Assembly (NCBI GenBank): GCA_003045865.1
Contig: PZPB01000015.1
Span: 9,736 to 45,360 of the forward strand
Source of the DNA: Bacteroidota bacterium
GTDB taxonomy: Bacteria > Bacteroidota > Bacteroidia > Flavobacteriales > Schleiferiaceae
Direction: 5' to 3'
Length of the DNA: 35,625 nt
The position numbers were made by a program, and so were the translations under genes. The notes below the pieces were generated by a model, which saw only the letters and a list, made by a program, of their open reading frames with translations, made no database searches and was not told where the DNA came from. Shown in pieces: positions 8,868 through 16,210 of the stretch. Numbering within the stretch: position 1 is the first letter of the stretch; each line of letters begins with the position of its first letter.

Positions 8868-9436
8868 TTGGCAAGGGGGAATTTCATGCGATATGCCACA
8901 CTAATCTGACCTTTAGAAATTTTAGCTAACTTTTTCTTAATCATATTCTTACGCAGAGGACTTAAATAGTCGGTGAAGAGAACTCCATCGATATGATCAT
9001 ATTCATGCTGAATAACGCGCGCTTTTAGACCATCATAAACCTCCACTTGCTCCTGAAAGTTCTCGTCTAGATATCTAATCTTGATTCGTTCCAAGCGATC
9101 CACATCTCCGCGAATATCGGGAATGCTTAAGCAGCCTTCATTAAAAACAAACTCTTCTCCATCTTCTTCCTCAATCCAAGCGTTGATAAAGACCTTTTTA
9201 AAATCTTTCAATTGTTCCGTTTCCGGATCTTCCTCATCTACAAAAGGAGTGGTATCTACAATGAAAAGACGAATTGCTAAACCAATCTGCGGTGCAGCAA
9301 GACCCACGCCTTGTGCATTATACATGGTATCGAACATATTGCTAATTAGGCTATCCAAATTAGGATAATCCTTAGTGATTTCCTCTCCTTCCTTCCTTAA
9401 AACTGGATCTCCGTAGGCAACTATCGGTAATATCAT
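8864..9436 (-). CDS. def: Peptide deformylase
   Basis: Removes the N-formyl group from nascent proteins; metal-dependent and cytoplasmic. All three signature motifs are present: GVGLAAPQIG, EGCLSIP with the metal-binding Cys, and QHEYDHIDG with the two histidines and catalytic Glu. The 190-residue product starts at the ATG at 9436 (MILPIVAYGDPVLR), as the family does. A TTG further upstream at 9454 would add six residues but falls inside the promoter -7 element, so it is rejected. It is first in an operon with the TPR lipoprotein, DUF5606 and mazG genes. Identification is secure. Confidence 0.97.
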   Translation of the reverse strand: MILPIVAYGDPVLRKEGEEITKDYPNLDSLISNMFDTMYNAQGVGLAAPQIGLAIRLFIVDTTPFVDEEDPETEQLKDFKKVFINAWIEEEDGEEFVFNEGCLSIPDIRGDVDRLERIKIRYLDENFQEQVEVYDGLKARVIQHEYDHIDGVLFTDYLSPLRKNMIKKKLAKISKGQISVAYRMKFPLAK

Positions 9437-9451
9437 GATTACAATTTGCGG

Positions 9452-9483
9452 CAAAAGTAAGGATTAGCAAAAGGATTTCGCAA
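9452..9483 (-). promoter_or_regulatory. Promoter of the def operon
   Basis: Minus-strand TACTTTTG at 9452-9459 matches TAnnTTTG exactly, and a TTG at 9481-9483 lies 21 bases upstream, the spacing expected for the Bacteroidota -33/-7 promoter. The implied transcript begins only about 10 bases before the ATG at 9436, which also settles the start codon of def. Confidence 0.75.
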
Positions 9484-9506
9484 TACCAATCTAATATTCA
9501 TAGTAG

Positions 9507-9917
9507 CTATCTATTTTGCATAAAGTCGTCCAAGATAATTGCGGCGCTTACTTTATCTAAAGCCCCCTTTTCGCGGCGCTTACTTTTTTTCATGCCACTT
9601 TGCACTAAGCTCTTCATGGCCAGCTTACTGGTAAAGCGCTCATCTTGCCGATGAATACTTAAAGTGGGAAATAATACTTTGAGCTTATCCTCCCACTCTT
9701 TCACCAAAGCCGAGTTATCCGTTTCGCCCCCATCTAATCCTAAAGGATCACCCAATACAATAGCTTCAACCTTTTCAAGCTTCAACCAATTTACTAGATA
9801 AGCCTCTAATTCTCTGGTGGCTATCGTTTCGCGCGGAGACGCTATAATTTGCATGGGGTCAGTTTCGGCTATGCCGGTTCGTTTTCCTCCAATATCCAGG
9901 GCTATTATCTTCGCCAA
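9507..9917 (-). CDS. ruvX: RuvX/YqgF family RNase H-fold nuclease
   Basis: Putative Holliday-junction resolvase, also linked to pre-16S rRNA maturation; cytoplasmic. Motifs: ALDIGGKRTGIAETDP with the first catalytic Asp, VLGDPLGLDGG, HRQDERFTSKLA, and the closing LDKVSAAIILDDFM with the last Asp. No ATG is available. I choose the TTG at 9917, which gives MAKIIALDIGG and 136 residues, the usual family length. A TTG at 9944 would add nine residues and overlap the dapD promoter region. It is divergent from dapD with only 31 bases between the start codons. Confidence 0.88.
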   Translation of the reverse strand: MAKIIALDIGGKRTGIAETDPMQIIASPRETIATRELEAYLVNWLKLEKVEAIVLGDPLGLDGGETDNSALVKEWEDKLKVLFPTLSIHRQDERFTSKLAMKSLVQSGMKKSKRREKGALDKVSAAIILDDFMQNR

Positions 9918-9922
9918 TCTTA

Positions 9923-9930
9923 TACTTTTG
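9923..9930 (+). promoter_or_regulatory. Putative -7 element for dapD
   Basis: TACTTTTG, an exact TAnnTTTG match 18 bases before the dapD ATG, inside the narrow ruvX-dapD divergent gap. I find no TTG at a suitable -33 distance, so support rests on the -7 element alone. Confidence 0.55.
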
Positions 9931-9948
9931 CGCAATATTATCAATATA

Positions 9949-10764
9949 ATGACAGACTACGCTACTTTAATTGAAGAAGCTTGGGAAAACCGAGCGCTAT
10001 TAAGTGAAAATAAATATTTGCAAGCCATTGAGGCGGTTATTGAAGAAATCGATAAAGGCCGTCTTCGCTGCGCTGAGCCCAGTGCTGAAGGTTGGATGGT
10101 TAACGAATGGGTAAAAAAGGCCGTAATTCTCTACTTCCCTACTCGTAAAATGGAGGTTTTCGAAGCAGGTCCTATGGAGTTTCACGATAAAATTCCTTTG
10201 AAATCAAACTACAAGGAATTAGGTATTCGTGTAGTACCTCACGCCGTGGCACGTTATGGTGCTTATATTTCGGCCGGAACGGTTCTTATGCCCAGTTATG
10301 TAAATATTGGTGCTTATGTAGACGAAGGTACGATGGTAGATACTTGGGCCACGGTAGGCAGTTGCGCACAAATTGGTAAAAACGTACACCTTTCAGGAGG
10401 CGTAGGCATCGGTGGTGTTTTAGAACCCGTTCAGGCCAGCCCAGTAATTATTGAAGATAATTGCTTTATCGGTTCGCGTTCAATTGTAGTGGAAGGCATC
10501 CGCATTGAAAAAGAAGCCGTGCTTGGTGCCAATGTGGTATTAACGGGCTCTACTAAAATTATCGACGTTAGCGGCGATGAGCCAAAGGAAATTAAAGGAT
10601 ATATTCCCTCGCGCAGTGTGGTTATCCCAGGAACTTATCCCAAAAAATTTCCCGCCGGAACTTTTAATGTGCCTTGTGCCCTGATTATTGGCAAACGCAA
10701 AGAAAGCACCGATAAAAAAACATCCCTAAACGAGGCTCTGCGTGAATACAGCGTTTCGGTTTAA
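9949..10764 (+). CDS. dapD: Tetrahydrodipicolinate N-succinyltransferase
   Basis: Transfers succinyl from succinyl-CoA to tetrahydrodipicolinate in the succinylase branch of lysine and meso-diaminopimelate synthesis; cytoplasmic trimer. The ATG at 9949 gives 271 residues (MTDYATLIEEAWENR), the standard length. An in-frame ATG at 9817 lies inside ruvX and adds 44 unconserved residues, so it is rejected. The N-terminal helical domain is followed by the left-handed beta-helix with hexapeptide repeats: GAYISAGTVLMPSYVNIG, GAYVDEGTMVDTWATVG, CAQIGKNVHLSGGVGIGG and EDNCFIGSRSIVVEG. It indicates DAP-type peptidoglycan. Identification is secure. Confidence 0.97.
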   Translation: MTDYATLIEEAWENRALLSENKYLQAIEAVIEEIDKGRLRCAEPSAEGWMVNEWVKKAVILYFPTRKMEVFEAGPMEFHDKIPLKSNYKELGIRVVPHAVARYGAYISAGTVLMPSYVNIGAYVDEGTMVDTWATVGSCAQIGKNVHLSGGVGIGGVLEPVQASPVIIEDNCFIGSRSIVVEGIRIEKEAVLGANVVLTGSTKIIDVSGDEPKEIKGYIPSRSVVIPGTYPKKFPAGTFNVPCALIIGKRKESTDKKTSLNEALREYSVSV

Positions 10765-10816
10765 AACTAATTAAGCTTAAGCAACTTAAGTTACTCTTTT
10801 ACCAAAGTAAAGCGGC

Positions 10817-10824
10817 TACCTTTG
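10817..10824 (+). promoter_or_regulatory. -7 promoter element of the DUF2892 gene
   Basis: TACCTTTG matches TAnnTTTG exactly and lies 22 bases before the ATG at 10847. The -33 position has no clear TTG. Confidence 0.6.
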
Positions 10825-10846
10825 TTAGATAACCAAAGAAAATATC

Positions 10847-11050
10847 ATGAAAAAAAACATGGGCAAGGTAGACCGTACCATTAGGCTAATTGTGGCTGCC
10901 ATTATTCTATTAATGTATTTCACCGGAAATATTGCGGGAACTTTAGCCACAGTATTATTGGTAGTAGCAGGCATTTTTGTAATCACCAGTTTCATTAATT
11001 TCTGCCCTTTATACCGACTTTTCGGCATCAATAGCTGTAAAGTTGTTTAG
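10847..11050 (+). CDS. DUF2892 (YgaP-like) small membrane protein
   Basis: 67-residue inner-membrane peptide. After a basic N-terminus (MGKVDRTIRL) come two hydrophobic helices at about 14-31 and 34-50, then the family-defining tail FCPLYRLFGINSC with two cysteines. DUF2892 domains occur alone or fused to rhodanese domains, as in YgaP, where the membrane part is linked to sulfur metabolism; here it stands alone. The start may be the ATG at 10847 or the one five codons in. It has its own promoter and a terminator directly behind it, so it is a single-gene transcript. No specific function is assigned. Confidence 0.88.
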   Translation: MKKNMGKVDRTIRLIVAAIILLMYFTGNIAGTLATVLLVVAGIFVITSFINFCPLYRLFGINSCKVV

Positions 11051-11090
11051 ACAGGCAGACTTGAAATAGTTGAGTAAAAACATATCAAGC

Positions 11091-11122
11091 AAAGGGAGGA
11101 AAGTATTTTCTCCCTTTTTTTT
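11091..11122 (+). terminator. Rho-independent terminator of the DUF2892 gene
   Basis: 12-bp stem 11091-11102 and 11107-11118 with one G-T wobble, loop GTAT, and a T tract to 11122. It lies 40 bases after the stop codon. Confidence 0.92.
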
Positions 11123-11190
11123 GGCTCTACTCACCGCCTTCGTGAAAAGAAATGCAAACAGAGCAATAGTATATTTTATCTTCGCTTTCT

Positions 11191-12189
11191 ATGGAAATGA
11201 ATAAAGAGCGACAAGAATTTCTGGATAACACTAGTCTAATAAGCTATTCCAATAAGGACTTTAGTAGAACAAAATTCACTAGCCTCGAAGATATTCTCAT
11301 TAGCCCTGCTGGGGATGATGGTGTAAACTGGCTGAACACCTATGGTATGCATTATCGCGAGACCATCAAAATGGTTATTCGTGAAAATAATCTCGACGAC
11401 TTCCTACTTAAATTAATAAATGACTTAGAACATACTAACAAAGTAATCGAGCTTGATAATGTGGTATTCTTTGCAGTACAAGTTTTAATAAAAGGAGATA
11501 CAGCCTTAGCTTCAGAGCAAATGATTTTTATTGCATCTAATAATTACGTGTGGAGTATTCAAGAAAAACCGGGTGATTATTTCGAATGGATCCGCGAACG
11601 CTTAAGTAATAATCGTGGCATTAGTCGAAAGAAAAATGCCAGCTATTTGCTCTTTCTCCTTATCGAATCTATTATTGATAATTACCTCGAAACTTATACG
11701 AAATACGAAGAACAAAGCGACCTGCTTCTAGATGATACAGACATAAAGCCCACGCCCGCTTTTACCGCCATGGTAGAAAGTAGAAAGCAAGAATTATTTA
11801 ATTTTAAAAAAGCTGCTACGAGTTTGCGTAACACTATTGTAAAACTGGAAAAAGTAGGTCTCTACCAGCAAAAATCGAAATACTTTAGCGAGTTAAAAGA
11901 GCAAATCAACAACCACATTACTGATATCGATTTCGATTTACAAGAGTTAGAAAGTAAAATTAATCTCATTTTCAGTATCCAAGGGCATCGCCTCAATGAG
12001 GTCATGAAAACCCTCACCATTTTATCGGTAATCTTTATTCCGCTTACCTTTTTGGCTGGTATTTACGGAATGAATTTTCGCAATATGCCCGAGCTCCAAA
12101 CCGAAAATGGTTACTTTATACTCTTAGGTCTTATGTTCTTAATTAGCCTAGGCAGCATCTGGTATTTCTACAAAAAAAAGTGGTTCTGA
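11191..12189 (+). CDS. corA: CorA-family divalent cation transporter
   Basis: Inner-membrane pentameric Mg2+/Co2+ channel of the CorA/MIT superfamily, 332 residues. The long N-terminal cytoplasmic domain ends in charged helices at about 195-275. Two C-terminal membrane helices follow (about 272-292 and 306-325), and the signature GMN tripeptide stands at 293-295 (GIYGMNFRNMPEL) in the connecting loop. The C-terminus is basic (YKKKWF). The ATG at 11191 is the first in the frame; a weak -7-like TATCTTCG lies just upstream. The loop has Pro-Glu after Asn-Met rather than the MPE order of classical CorA, so ion specificity is uncertain. Confidence 0.93.
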   Translation: MEMNKERQEFLDNTSLISYSNKDFSRTKFTSLEDILISPAGDDGVNWLNTYGMHYRETIKMVIRENNLDDFLLKLINDLEHTNKVIELDNVVFFAVQVLIKGDTALASEQMIFIASNNYVWSIQEKPGDYFEWIRERLSNNRGISRKKNASYLLFLLIESIIDNYLETYTKYEEQSDLLLDDTDIKPTPAFTAMVESRKQELFNFKKAATSLRNTIVKLEKVGLYQQKSKYFSELKEQINNHITDIDFDLQELESKINLIFSIQGHRLNEVMKTLTILSVIFIPLTFLAGIYGMNFRNMPELQTENGYFILLGLMFLISLGSIWYFYKKKWF

Positions 12190-12207
12190 GTTGCCCCAAA
12201 ACCACTT
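12172..12207 (-). terminator. Terminator of the Kelch gene, embedded in the corA 3' end
   Basis: On the minus strand AAGTGGTT (12200-12207) and AACCACTT (12178-12185) pair around a 14-base loop and run into eight T (12172-12179). The plus strand has no T tract after the hairpin. The hairpin therefore serves the minus-strand gene ending at 12231, while its DNA encodes the last codons and stop of corA. Confidence 0.75.
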
Positions 12208-12230
12208 AAAATATAGTATTTAGACCAACA

Positions 12231-13445
12231 TTACTTTCGAATCAATTTCTGTTGCCCTAGTATTTCCCCCTTACGGTAGATGCGTAGCTGATAAAAACCT
12301 GATGCTAAATTAGAAATATCGATTCGAGATCCATTGGTAGGATAAGTGCCCATAAATTTACCTTGCGCATCGATGATTTCAACTTCATCAATATCCTTCT
12401 TAGACTGGTATTCCAAATAACTACCCGAATTTGGATTAGGATAAAAATCAAAACTAAAAGCCTCTAATGCTTGCTGCTCTTCGTTGCCAATGCCTAAAGG
12501 ATTAAGATGGAATTTATACATAGTATTTGGGTAACTTGAGAATTGGCGATTAAAACCACCCATAAAGTAAACCGTATCGCTAATTACAAAAGAACCTGGT
12601 GCCCATAGACTTCTACCAGGATGAGAAGGTAACTGTGTCCAAGTATCGTTAGCAGGATTGTAGCGCCACATTTCACCGGTGGTCATAAAACTATGATTAT
12701 CGCCATCGCCGCTTAACACGTAACCAAAACCCTGATTGGAAAATTGCGTACCCGCTACTCTCGCTTCGCCTGGGAAATTGGCCATAGTGGCCCAATTATT
12801 TGTTAAAGTATCCCACTTATACCAATCGTCGTAAATTACATTACCACCGTGGCCCATGCCCGAAAACACATCTTTACCAATGGCAAATTGAAAGGGATGG
12901 TGACGTGAACTAGCAGGAATATCAGGTAGCTGTGACCAAGTATCTGTTTGAATATCATAAACCCAAAAATCCTTTAAGTCGCCTCCATTGTCATTACCTA
13001 AGCCCATGTAAATTTTACCATCGGCGGCCATTAATGAAGGGTGACGACGGGCACTACCGGGACAAGAAGCCAATTCTGTCCACTGGCCAGTTTGGGGATC
13101 AAAAACCCATAAGTCGTCAAAATACTGGCTACTCGAAACACCAAAACCCATATAAGCTAAACCTTCATAGGTAGTTCCAATGGAAAATGAACGTGCCCCA
13201 CCAGGGAAGTCAGGTAAAGTTGCCCAAACATCAGCTACAGGGTCATAACGATAAAAATCGTCGGTTAAAGCGCCAAAACCATTGGTTCCGGTGGCCATAT
13301 AACCATAACCATTAAGCGCAAAAGTTACTGGATGATGTCTACCACTAGGAATGGTACCAGCCGTCATCCAAGACTGCGCCGACAGCATAGTGCCTAAACC
13401 TAGTAAAAGACTCAAAAATGTCGTTTGAAAAATGTTTTTTATCAT
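12231..13445 (-). CDS. Secreted Kelch-repeat protein with T9SS sorting domain
   Basis: 404 residues, exported by Sec and predicted to leave the cell by the type IX secretion system. A signal peptide (about 1-23, cut after SAQ) precedes a six-bladed Kelch propeller (about 25-315). Blades show repeats such as DDFYRYDPVADVWATLPDFP, DDLWVFDPQTGQWTELA, KDFWVYDIQTDTWSQLP and GEMWRYNPANDTWTQLP, many followed by GxARxxP-type turns. The C-terminal about 75 residues form a type A sorting domain: FDFYPNPNSGS, VEIIDAQGKFMGTYP, IDISNLASGFYQLRIY and a terminal LIRK. The domain is normally removed on secretion and the cargo anchored or released. The ligand or substrate is unknown; it has no obvious operon partner. 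Confidence 0.92.
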   Translation of the reverse strand: MIKNIFQTTFLSLLLGLGTMLSAQSWMTAGTIPSGRHHPVTFALNGYGYMATGTNGFGALTDDFYRYDPVADVWATLPDFPGGARSFSIGTTYEGLAYMGFGVSSSQYFDDLWVFDPQTGQWTELASCPGSARRHPSLMAADGKIYMGLGNDNGGDLKDFWVYDIQTDTWSQLPDIPASSRHHPFQFAIGKDVFSGMGHGGNVIYDDWYKWDTLTNNWATMANFPGEARVAGTQFSNQGFGYVLSGDGDNHSFMTTGEMWRYNPANDTWTQLPSHPGRSLWAPGSFVISDTVYFMGGFNRQFSSYPNTMYKFHLNPLGIGNEEQQALEAFSFDFYPNPNSGSYLEYQSKKDIDEVEIIDAQGKFMGTYPTNGSRIDISNLASGFYQLRIYRKGEILGQQKLIRK

Positions 13446-13546
13446 GCAGAGTTAAACTAAAAGTGATTATTATATCTACAATATTAAGGTTTAAACATTA
13501 ATTCTCGGGTGCCGCATAAGGATTAATCTCTTTTGCCCATTTACCA

Positions 13547-13885
13547 TTATCCACCGATGGTGCCGTGGTAAAGATAGGCGGCAACAAAAAGTAGGTTTAA
13601 AACCAAAGCAACACTAATTAGTATTTTCTTCTTAAAGAGAACGGTAATTAGGCTAAGACCAAACATCACCAAAAATAGAAGTCCCCAGTAGAGATGGACC
13701 ATTGCAAATAAAGCGGCGCTTTTATAAAAATAAGGGCCTGTTGCTTGCTCTCCAAAAGAATAAATTTCGGTCCAATTAATTACTTCCACTATAAACCATT
13801 GCCCCAAATTTAATAGCATCATAAAAGTGCTCAGGCCCAAAGTGGCAATTTTTAAAGTTTTTTCTATTTTATTTTCCCTTTTCAT
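13547..13885 (-). CDS. Small multi-pass membrane protein of unknown function
   Basis: 112 residues from the ATG at 13885 (MKRENKIEKTLKI). A GTG two codons upstream, sharing one base with the TAG stop of the metallo-hydrolase gene (TAGTG), is an equally possible start. Three hydrophobic helices lie at about 12-32, 55-78 and 84-104 with a basic linker (FKKKI), so it is an inner-membrane protein. I do not recognise a family. It is co-transcribed behind the PhnP-like gene. Behind its stop another frame stays open and looks protein-like (see findings), so the annotated C-terminus may not be the ancestral one. Confidence 0.72.
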   Translation of the reverse strand: MKRENKIEKTLKIATLGLSTFMMLLNLGQWFIVEVINWTEIYSFGEQATGPYFYKSAALFAMVHLYWGLLFLVMFGLSLITVLFKKKILISVALVLNLLFVAAYLYHGTIGG

Positions 13886-13890
13886 TTGCA

Positions 13891-14658
13891 CTAGATATTA
13901 ATGGGTAGCTCTAGACCGTCCCAAGCTAAAAAACGATTTTGTTTTAATTCTTCTTGCACCGTGGCATGCATACCCATTTGATGACTTATATGCGTAAAAT
14001 AACAATTTGTTACACCTAAGTCATCGGCCAAAGTTAGGGCCTCCTCTAAACTAAAATGCGAATGATGTTTCTCTTTGCGTAAAGCATTAATCACCAAGTT
14101 TTGCAAGCCTTGCAATTTCTTCAACTCACTGTTGGGAATATTGTTGGCATCGGTTATGTATGCGCAATCGCCCACCCTAAAGCAAACTACCGGTAAATCG
14201 GCGTGCCAAAGAAAAAGAGGCTGCACCCTTATATCGCCAATTAAAAAGGAATCGCTTGGTATCCTTTTAAAGTTTATTCGAGGAATACCAGGATAGTCGG
14301 AATTTTGAAAAATATACGAATATTGTTCGCGAATGCGCGCTTCTACCGCTTCACTGCAGTAGATAGGAATACTGTGTTTCTGGATAAAATTAATAGCTCT
14401 TAAATCGTCCAGACCGGCAGTATGATCCTGATGTTGGTGAGTAATTAATACAGCATCAATATCATCAATACCCGCCCGTAAGAGCTGGTAACGCATATCA
14501 GGACCGCTGTCTATCAACACAGTAGTTGCAGCCGACTGTAGTATTGCGGAGCTCCGCAAGCGTTGGTCTTTCGCATCTACCGAAGTGCAAACCGCGCACT
14601 TGCAACCAATAACTGGCACCCCTTGAGAAGTGCCACTGCCTAAGATTTTCAAAGTCAT
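13891..14658 (-). CDS. PhnP-like metallo-beta-lactamase-fold hydrolase
   Basis: Cytoplasmic zinc-dependent hydrolase of 255 residues, most like PhnP-type cyclic phosphodiesterases. The dinuclear metal motif is THQHQDHTAG (His74, His76, Asp78, His79), and further ligands are expected at LWHADLP, ITDANNI and FTHISHQMG. The N-terminal Cys cluster GCKCAVC (Cys19, 21, 24) matches the structural zinc site of PhnP. There is no phn operon nearby, so phosphonate catabolism is not implied, and the natural substrate is unknown. I use the ATG at 14658 (MTLKILGSGTSQGVP) rather than a GTG two codons upstream because it fits the family start. Confidence 0.87.
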   Translation of the reverse strand: MTLKILGSGTSQGVPVIGCKCAVCTSVDAKDQRLRSSAILQSAATTVLIDSGPDMRYQLLRAGIDDIDAVLITHQHQDHTAGLDDLRAINFIQKHSIPIYCSEAVEARIREQYSYIFQNSDYPGIPRINFKRIPSDSFLIGDIRVQPLFLWHADLPVVCFRVGDCAYITDANNIPNSELKKLQGLQNLVINALRKEKHHSHFSLEEALTLADDLGVTNCYFTHISHQMGMHATVQEELKQNRFLAWDGLELPINI

Positions 14659-14722
14659 TTTCACCGGTTAAAATTAGGCTAAAACTTTTAGGCTTTTAAA
14701 GATTTTTAAGAGAATAGAATCC

Positions 14723-14730
14723 TATTTTTG
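14723..14730 (+). promoter_or_regulatory. -7 promoter element of the conserved gene at 14763
   Basis: TATTTTTG, an exact TAnnTTTG match 32 bases before the ATG. No TTG is found at the -33 position. Confidence 0.55.
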
Positions 14731-14762
14731 TGTGGAATTAATAGCTAAAATCGCTCTGTCCT

Positions 14763-16190
14763 ATGGAACGTCTCGTTCTCTCTACCGCCCAGAAATCTCT
14801 GAAGGTAAACCTCAATGAAAACATTTACGGAACCTTTGCTGAAATTGGTGCAGGCCAAGAAGTAGTTCGAAATTTCTTTCGAGTAGGTGCTGCTTCGGGA
14901 ACTGTCGCCAAGGCCATGAGCGCCTATGACAAAAAGTTTTCCGACGCTATTTATGGAATTGAAGAAGACGGCCGTTATGTAACAGAAGCGCGCTTGCGCA
15001 AGATGCTTGACCATGAATATGGATTAATGGAAGAGCGCTTAGAGCGTGATCGACATCCGCAAAGATGCTATTTCACTTTTGCCAATACCGTTGCTACCAT
15101 AAACTTCACGCGTAAGTTTAAAGGTCATGGTTGGATGGGAATTCGTTTCCAGCTTAGCGCCGATCAGGAACCGAATGATGTGCTTTTTCATGTACGCATG
15201 AAAGAGGAAGATGCGGCTTTACAGCAAGAAACAATTGGGGTTATGGGAGTTAATCTCATTTATGGCGTTTTTAATATCCGAAACAATCCCGAAGAGTTAT
15301 TAAAATCACTTTACGACAATATTGCCCGCTATAAAATGGAGATTGATATGATCCATTTTGAAGGGCCTGAGTTTGCCCAAGTTGATAATCGTTTGATGTC
15401 GCTTAGACTCTTACAATACGGCATGACCGACGCGGTGATTTTTGGTCCCGAAGGCAATAATATACTGCCCGCTGCCCTACTCTACAAAAAGAATATTCTT
15501 ACGGTTAGAGGAAGCTTCCGTCCGGTTACCAAAGTGAATATGGACATGATTAGCAAGGCGCGGAAAAGCTTTATGCAGGAGCGTAAAGTTAGTCCGGATA
15601 CCATAGAAGTACTTTTTGAGATTACTCTAAATAACCTCAAAGCGGAAGGGGAAATTGACGAACAAGATTTCTTGGATAGAGCGGAAATTCTTTGCTCACT
15701 GGGGCAAACCGTACTAATTTCAAATTACCAACAATATTATAAGCTGGTTGAGTATTTCTCTCGCTATACGGAAGAACGCATGGGCCTAATTATGGGCGTT
15801 AGCAATTTAAACGAGCTATTTGACGGGCGTTATTACCGCGACTTAAAGGGTGGAATTTTAGAGGCCTTCGGAATTCTTTACTCCACCGATCTTAAGCTGT
15901 ATGTGTATCCTTATCAGCCTAATCCGAATGAGCCAATACAAACGAGCGAAAGTTTAAATATTCACCCGCGTTTTAAGCCACTATTCGACTTCTTGATATT
16001 TAACCGCAGAATAAAAGACATTGACGATTACGATCCAAGTATCCTACAAATATTCTCGCGCGATATCTTAAAACGTATTCGGAAGGGCGAAGAAGGTTGG
16101 GAATTTGCCTTGCCAGAAATGGTGGGTAACATGATTAAAGATAAAAAGCTATTCGGTTACCTGAGTAAGAAAAAGGAACTGAGCGAATAA
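14763..16190 (+). CDS. Conserved cytosolic protein of unknown function
   Basis: 475 residues with no signal peptide, no membrane helix and no beta-barrel pattern, so it should be cytoplasmic. The sequence is strikingly ordered, with motif-like segments: GTFAEIGAGQEVVRNFFRVG, SGTVAKAMSAYDK, LMEERLERDRHPQ, GWMGIRFQL, IGVMGVNLIYGVF, DNRLMSLRLLQYGMTDAVIF, NILPAALLYKKNILTVRGSF, FEITLNNLKAEGEID and DFLDRAEILCSLGQTVLIS. I recognise this as a family widespread in Bacteroidota. Database labels I recall for it (TonB-dependent receptor, nicotinate-nucleotide adenylyltransferase) do not fit what is seen: no plug or barrel, and no HxGH nucleotidyltransferase motif. It stands alone with its own promoter. 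Function not assigned. Confidence 0.85.
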   Translation: MERLVLSTAQKSLKVNLNENIYGTFAEIGAGQEVVRNFFRVGAASGTVAKAMSAYDKKFSDAIYGIEEDGRYVTEARLRKMLDHEYGLMEERLERDRHPQRCYFTFANTVATINFTRKFKGHGWMGIRFQLSADQEPNDVLFHVRMKEEDAALQQETIGVMGVNLIYGVFNIRNNPEELLKSLYDNIARYKMEIDMIHFEGPEFAQVDNRLMSLRLLQYGMTDAVIFGPEGNNILPAALLYKKNILTVRGSFRPVTKVNMDMISKARKSFMQERKVSPDTIEVLFEITLNNLKAEGEIDEQDFLDRAEILCSLGQTVLISNYQQYYKLVEYFSRYTEERMGLIMGVSNLNELFDGRYYRDLKGGILEAFGILYSTDLKLYVYPYQPNPNEPIQTSESLNIHPRFKPLFDFLIFNRRIKDIDDYDPSILQIFSRDILKRIRKGEEGWEFALPEMVGNMIKDKKLFGYLSKKKELSE

Positions 16191-16210
16191 GTTAACTTGT
16201 AAAATTGCAG

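Noticed and set aside
9437-9454. TTG at 9454 as start of peptide deformylase
   Set aside because: It lies within the promoter -7 element, and the ATG at 9436 gives the standard N-terminus MILPIVAYGDPVLR.
9817-9948. N-terminal extension of dapD beginning at 9817
   Set aside because: These codons are the antisense of ruvX; the ATG at 9949 gives the normal DapD length and start.
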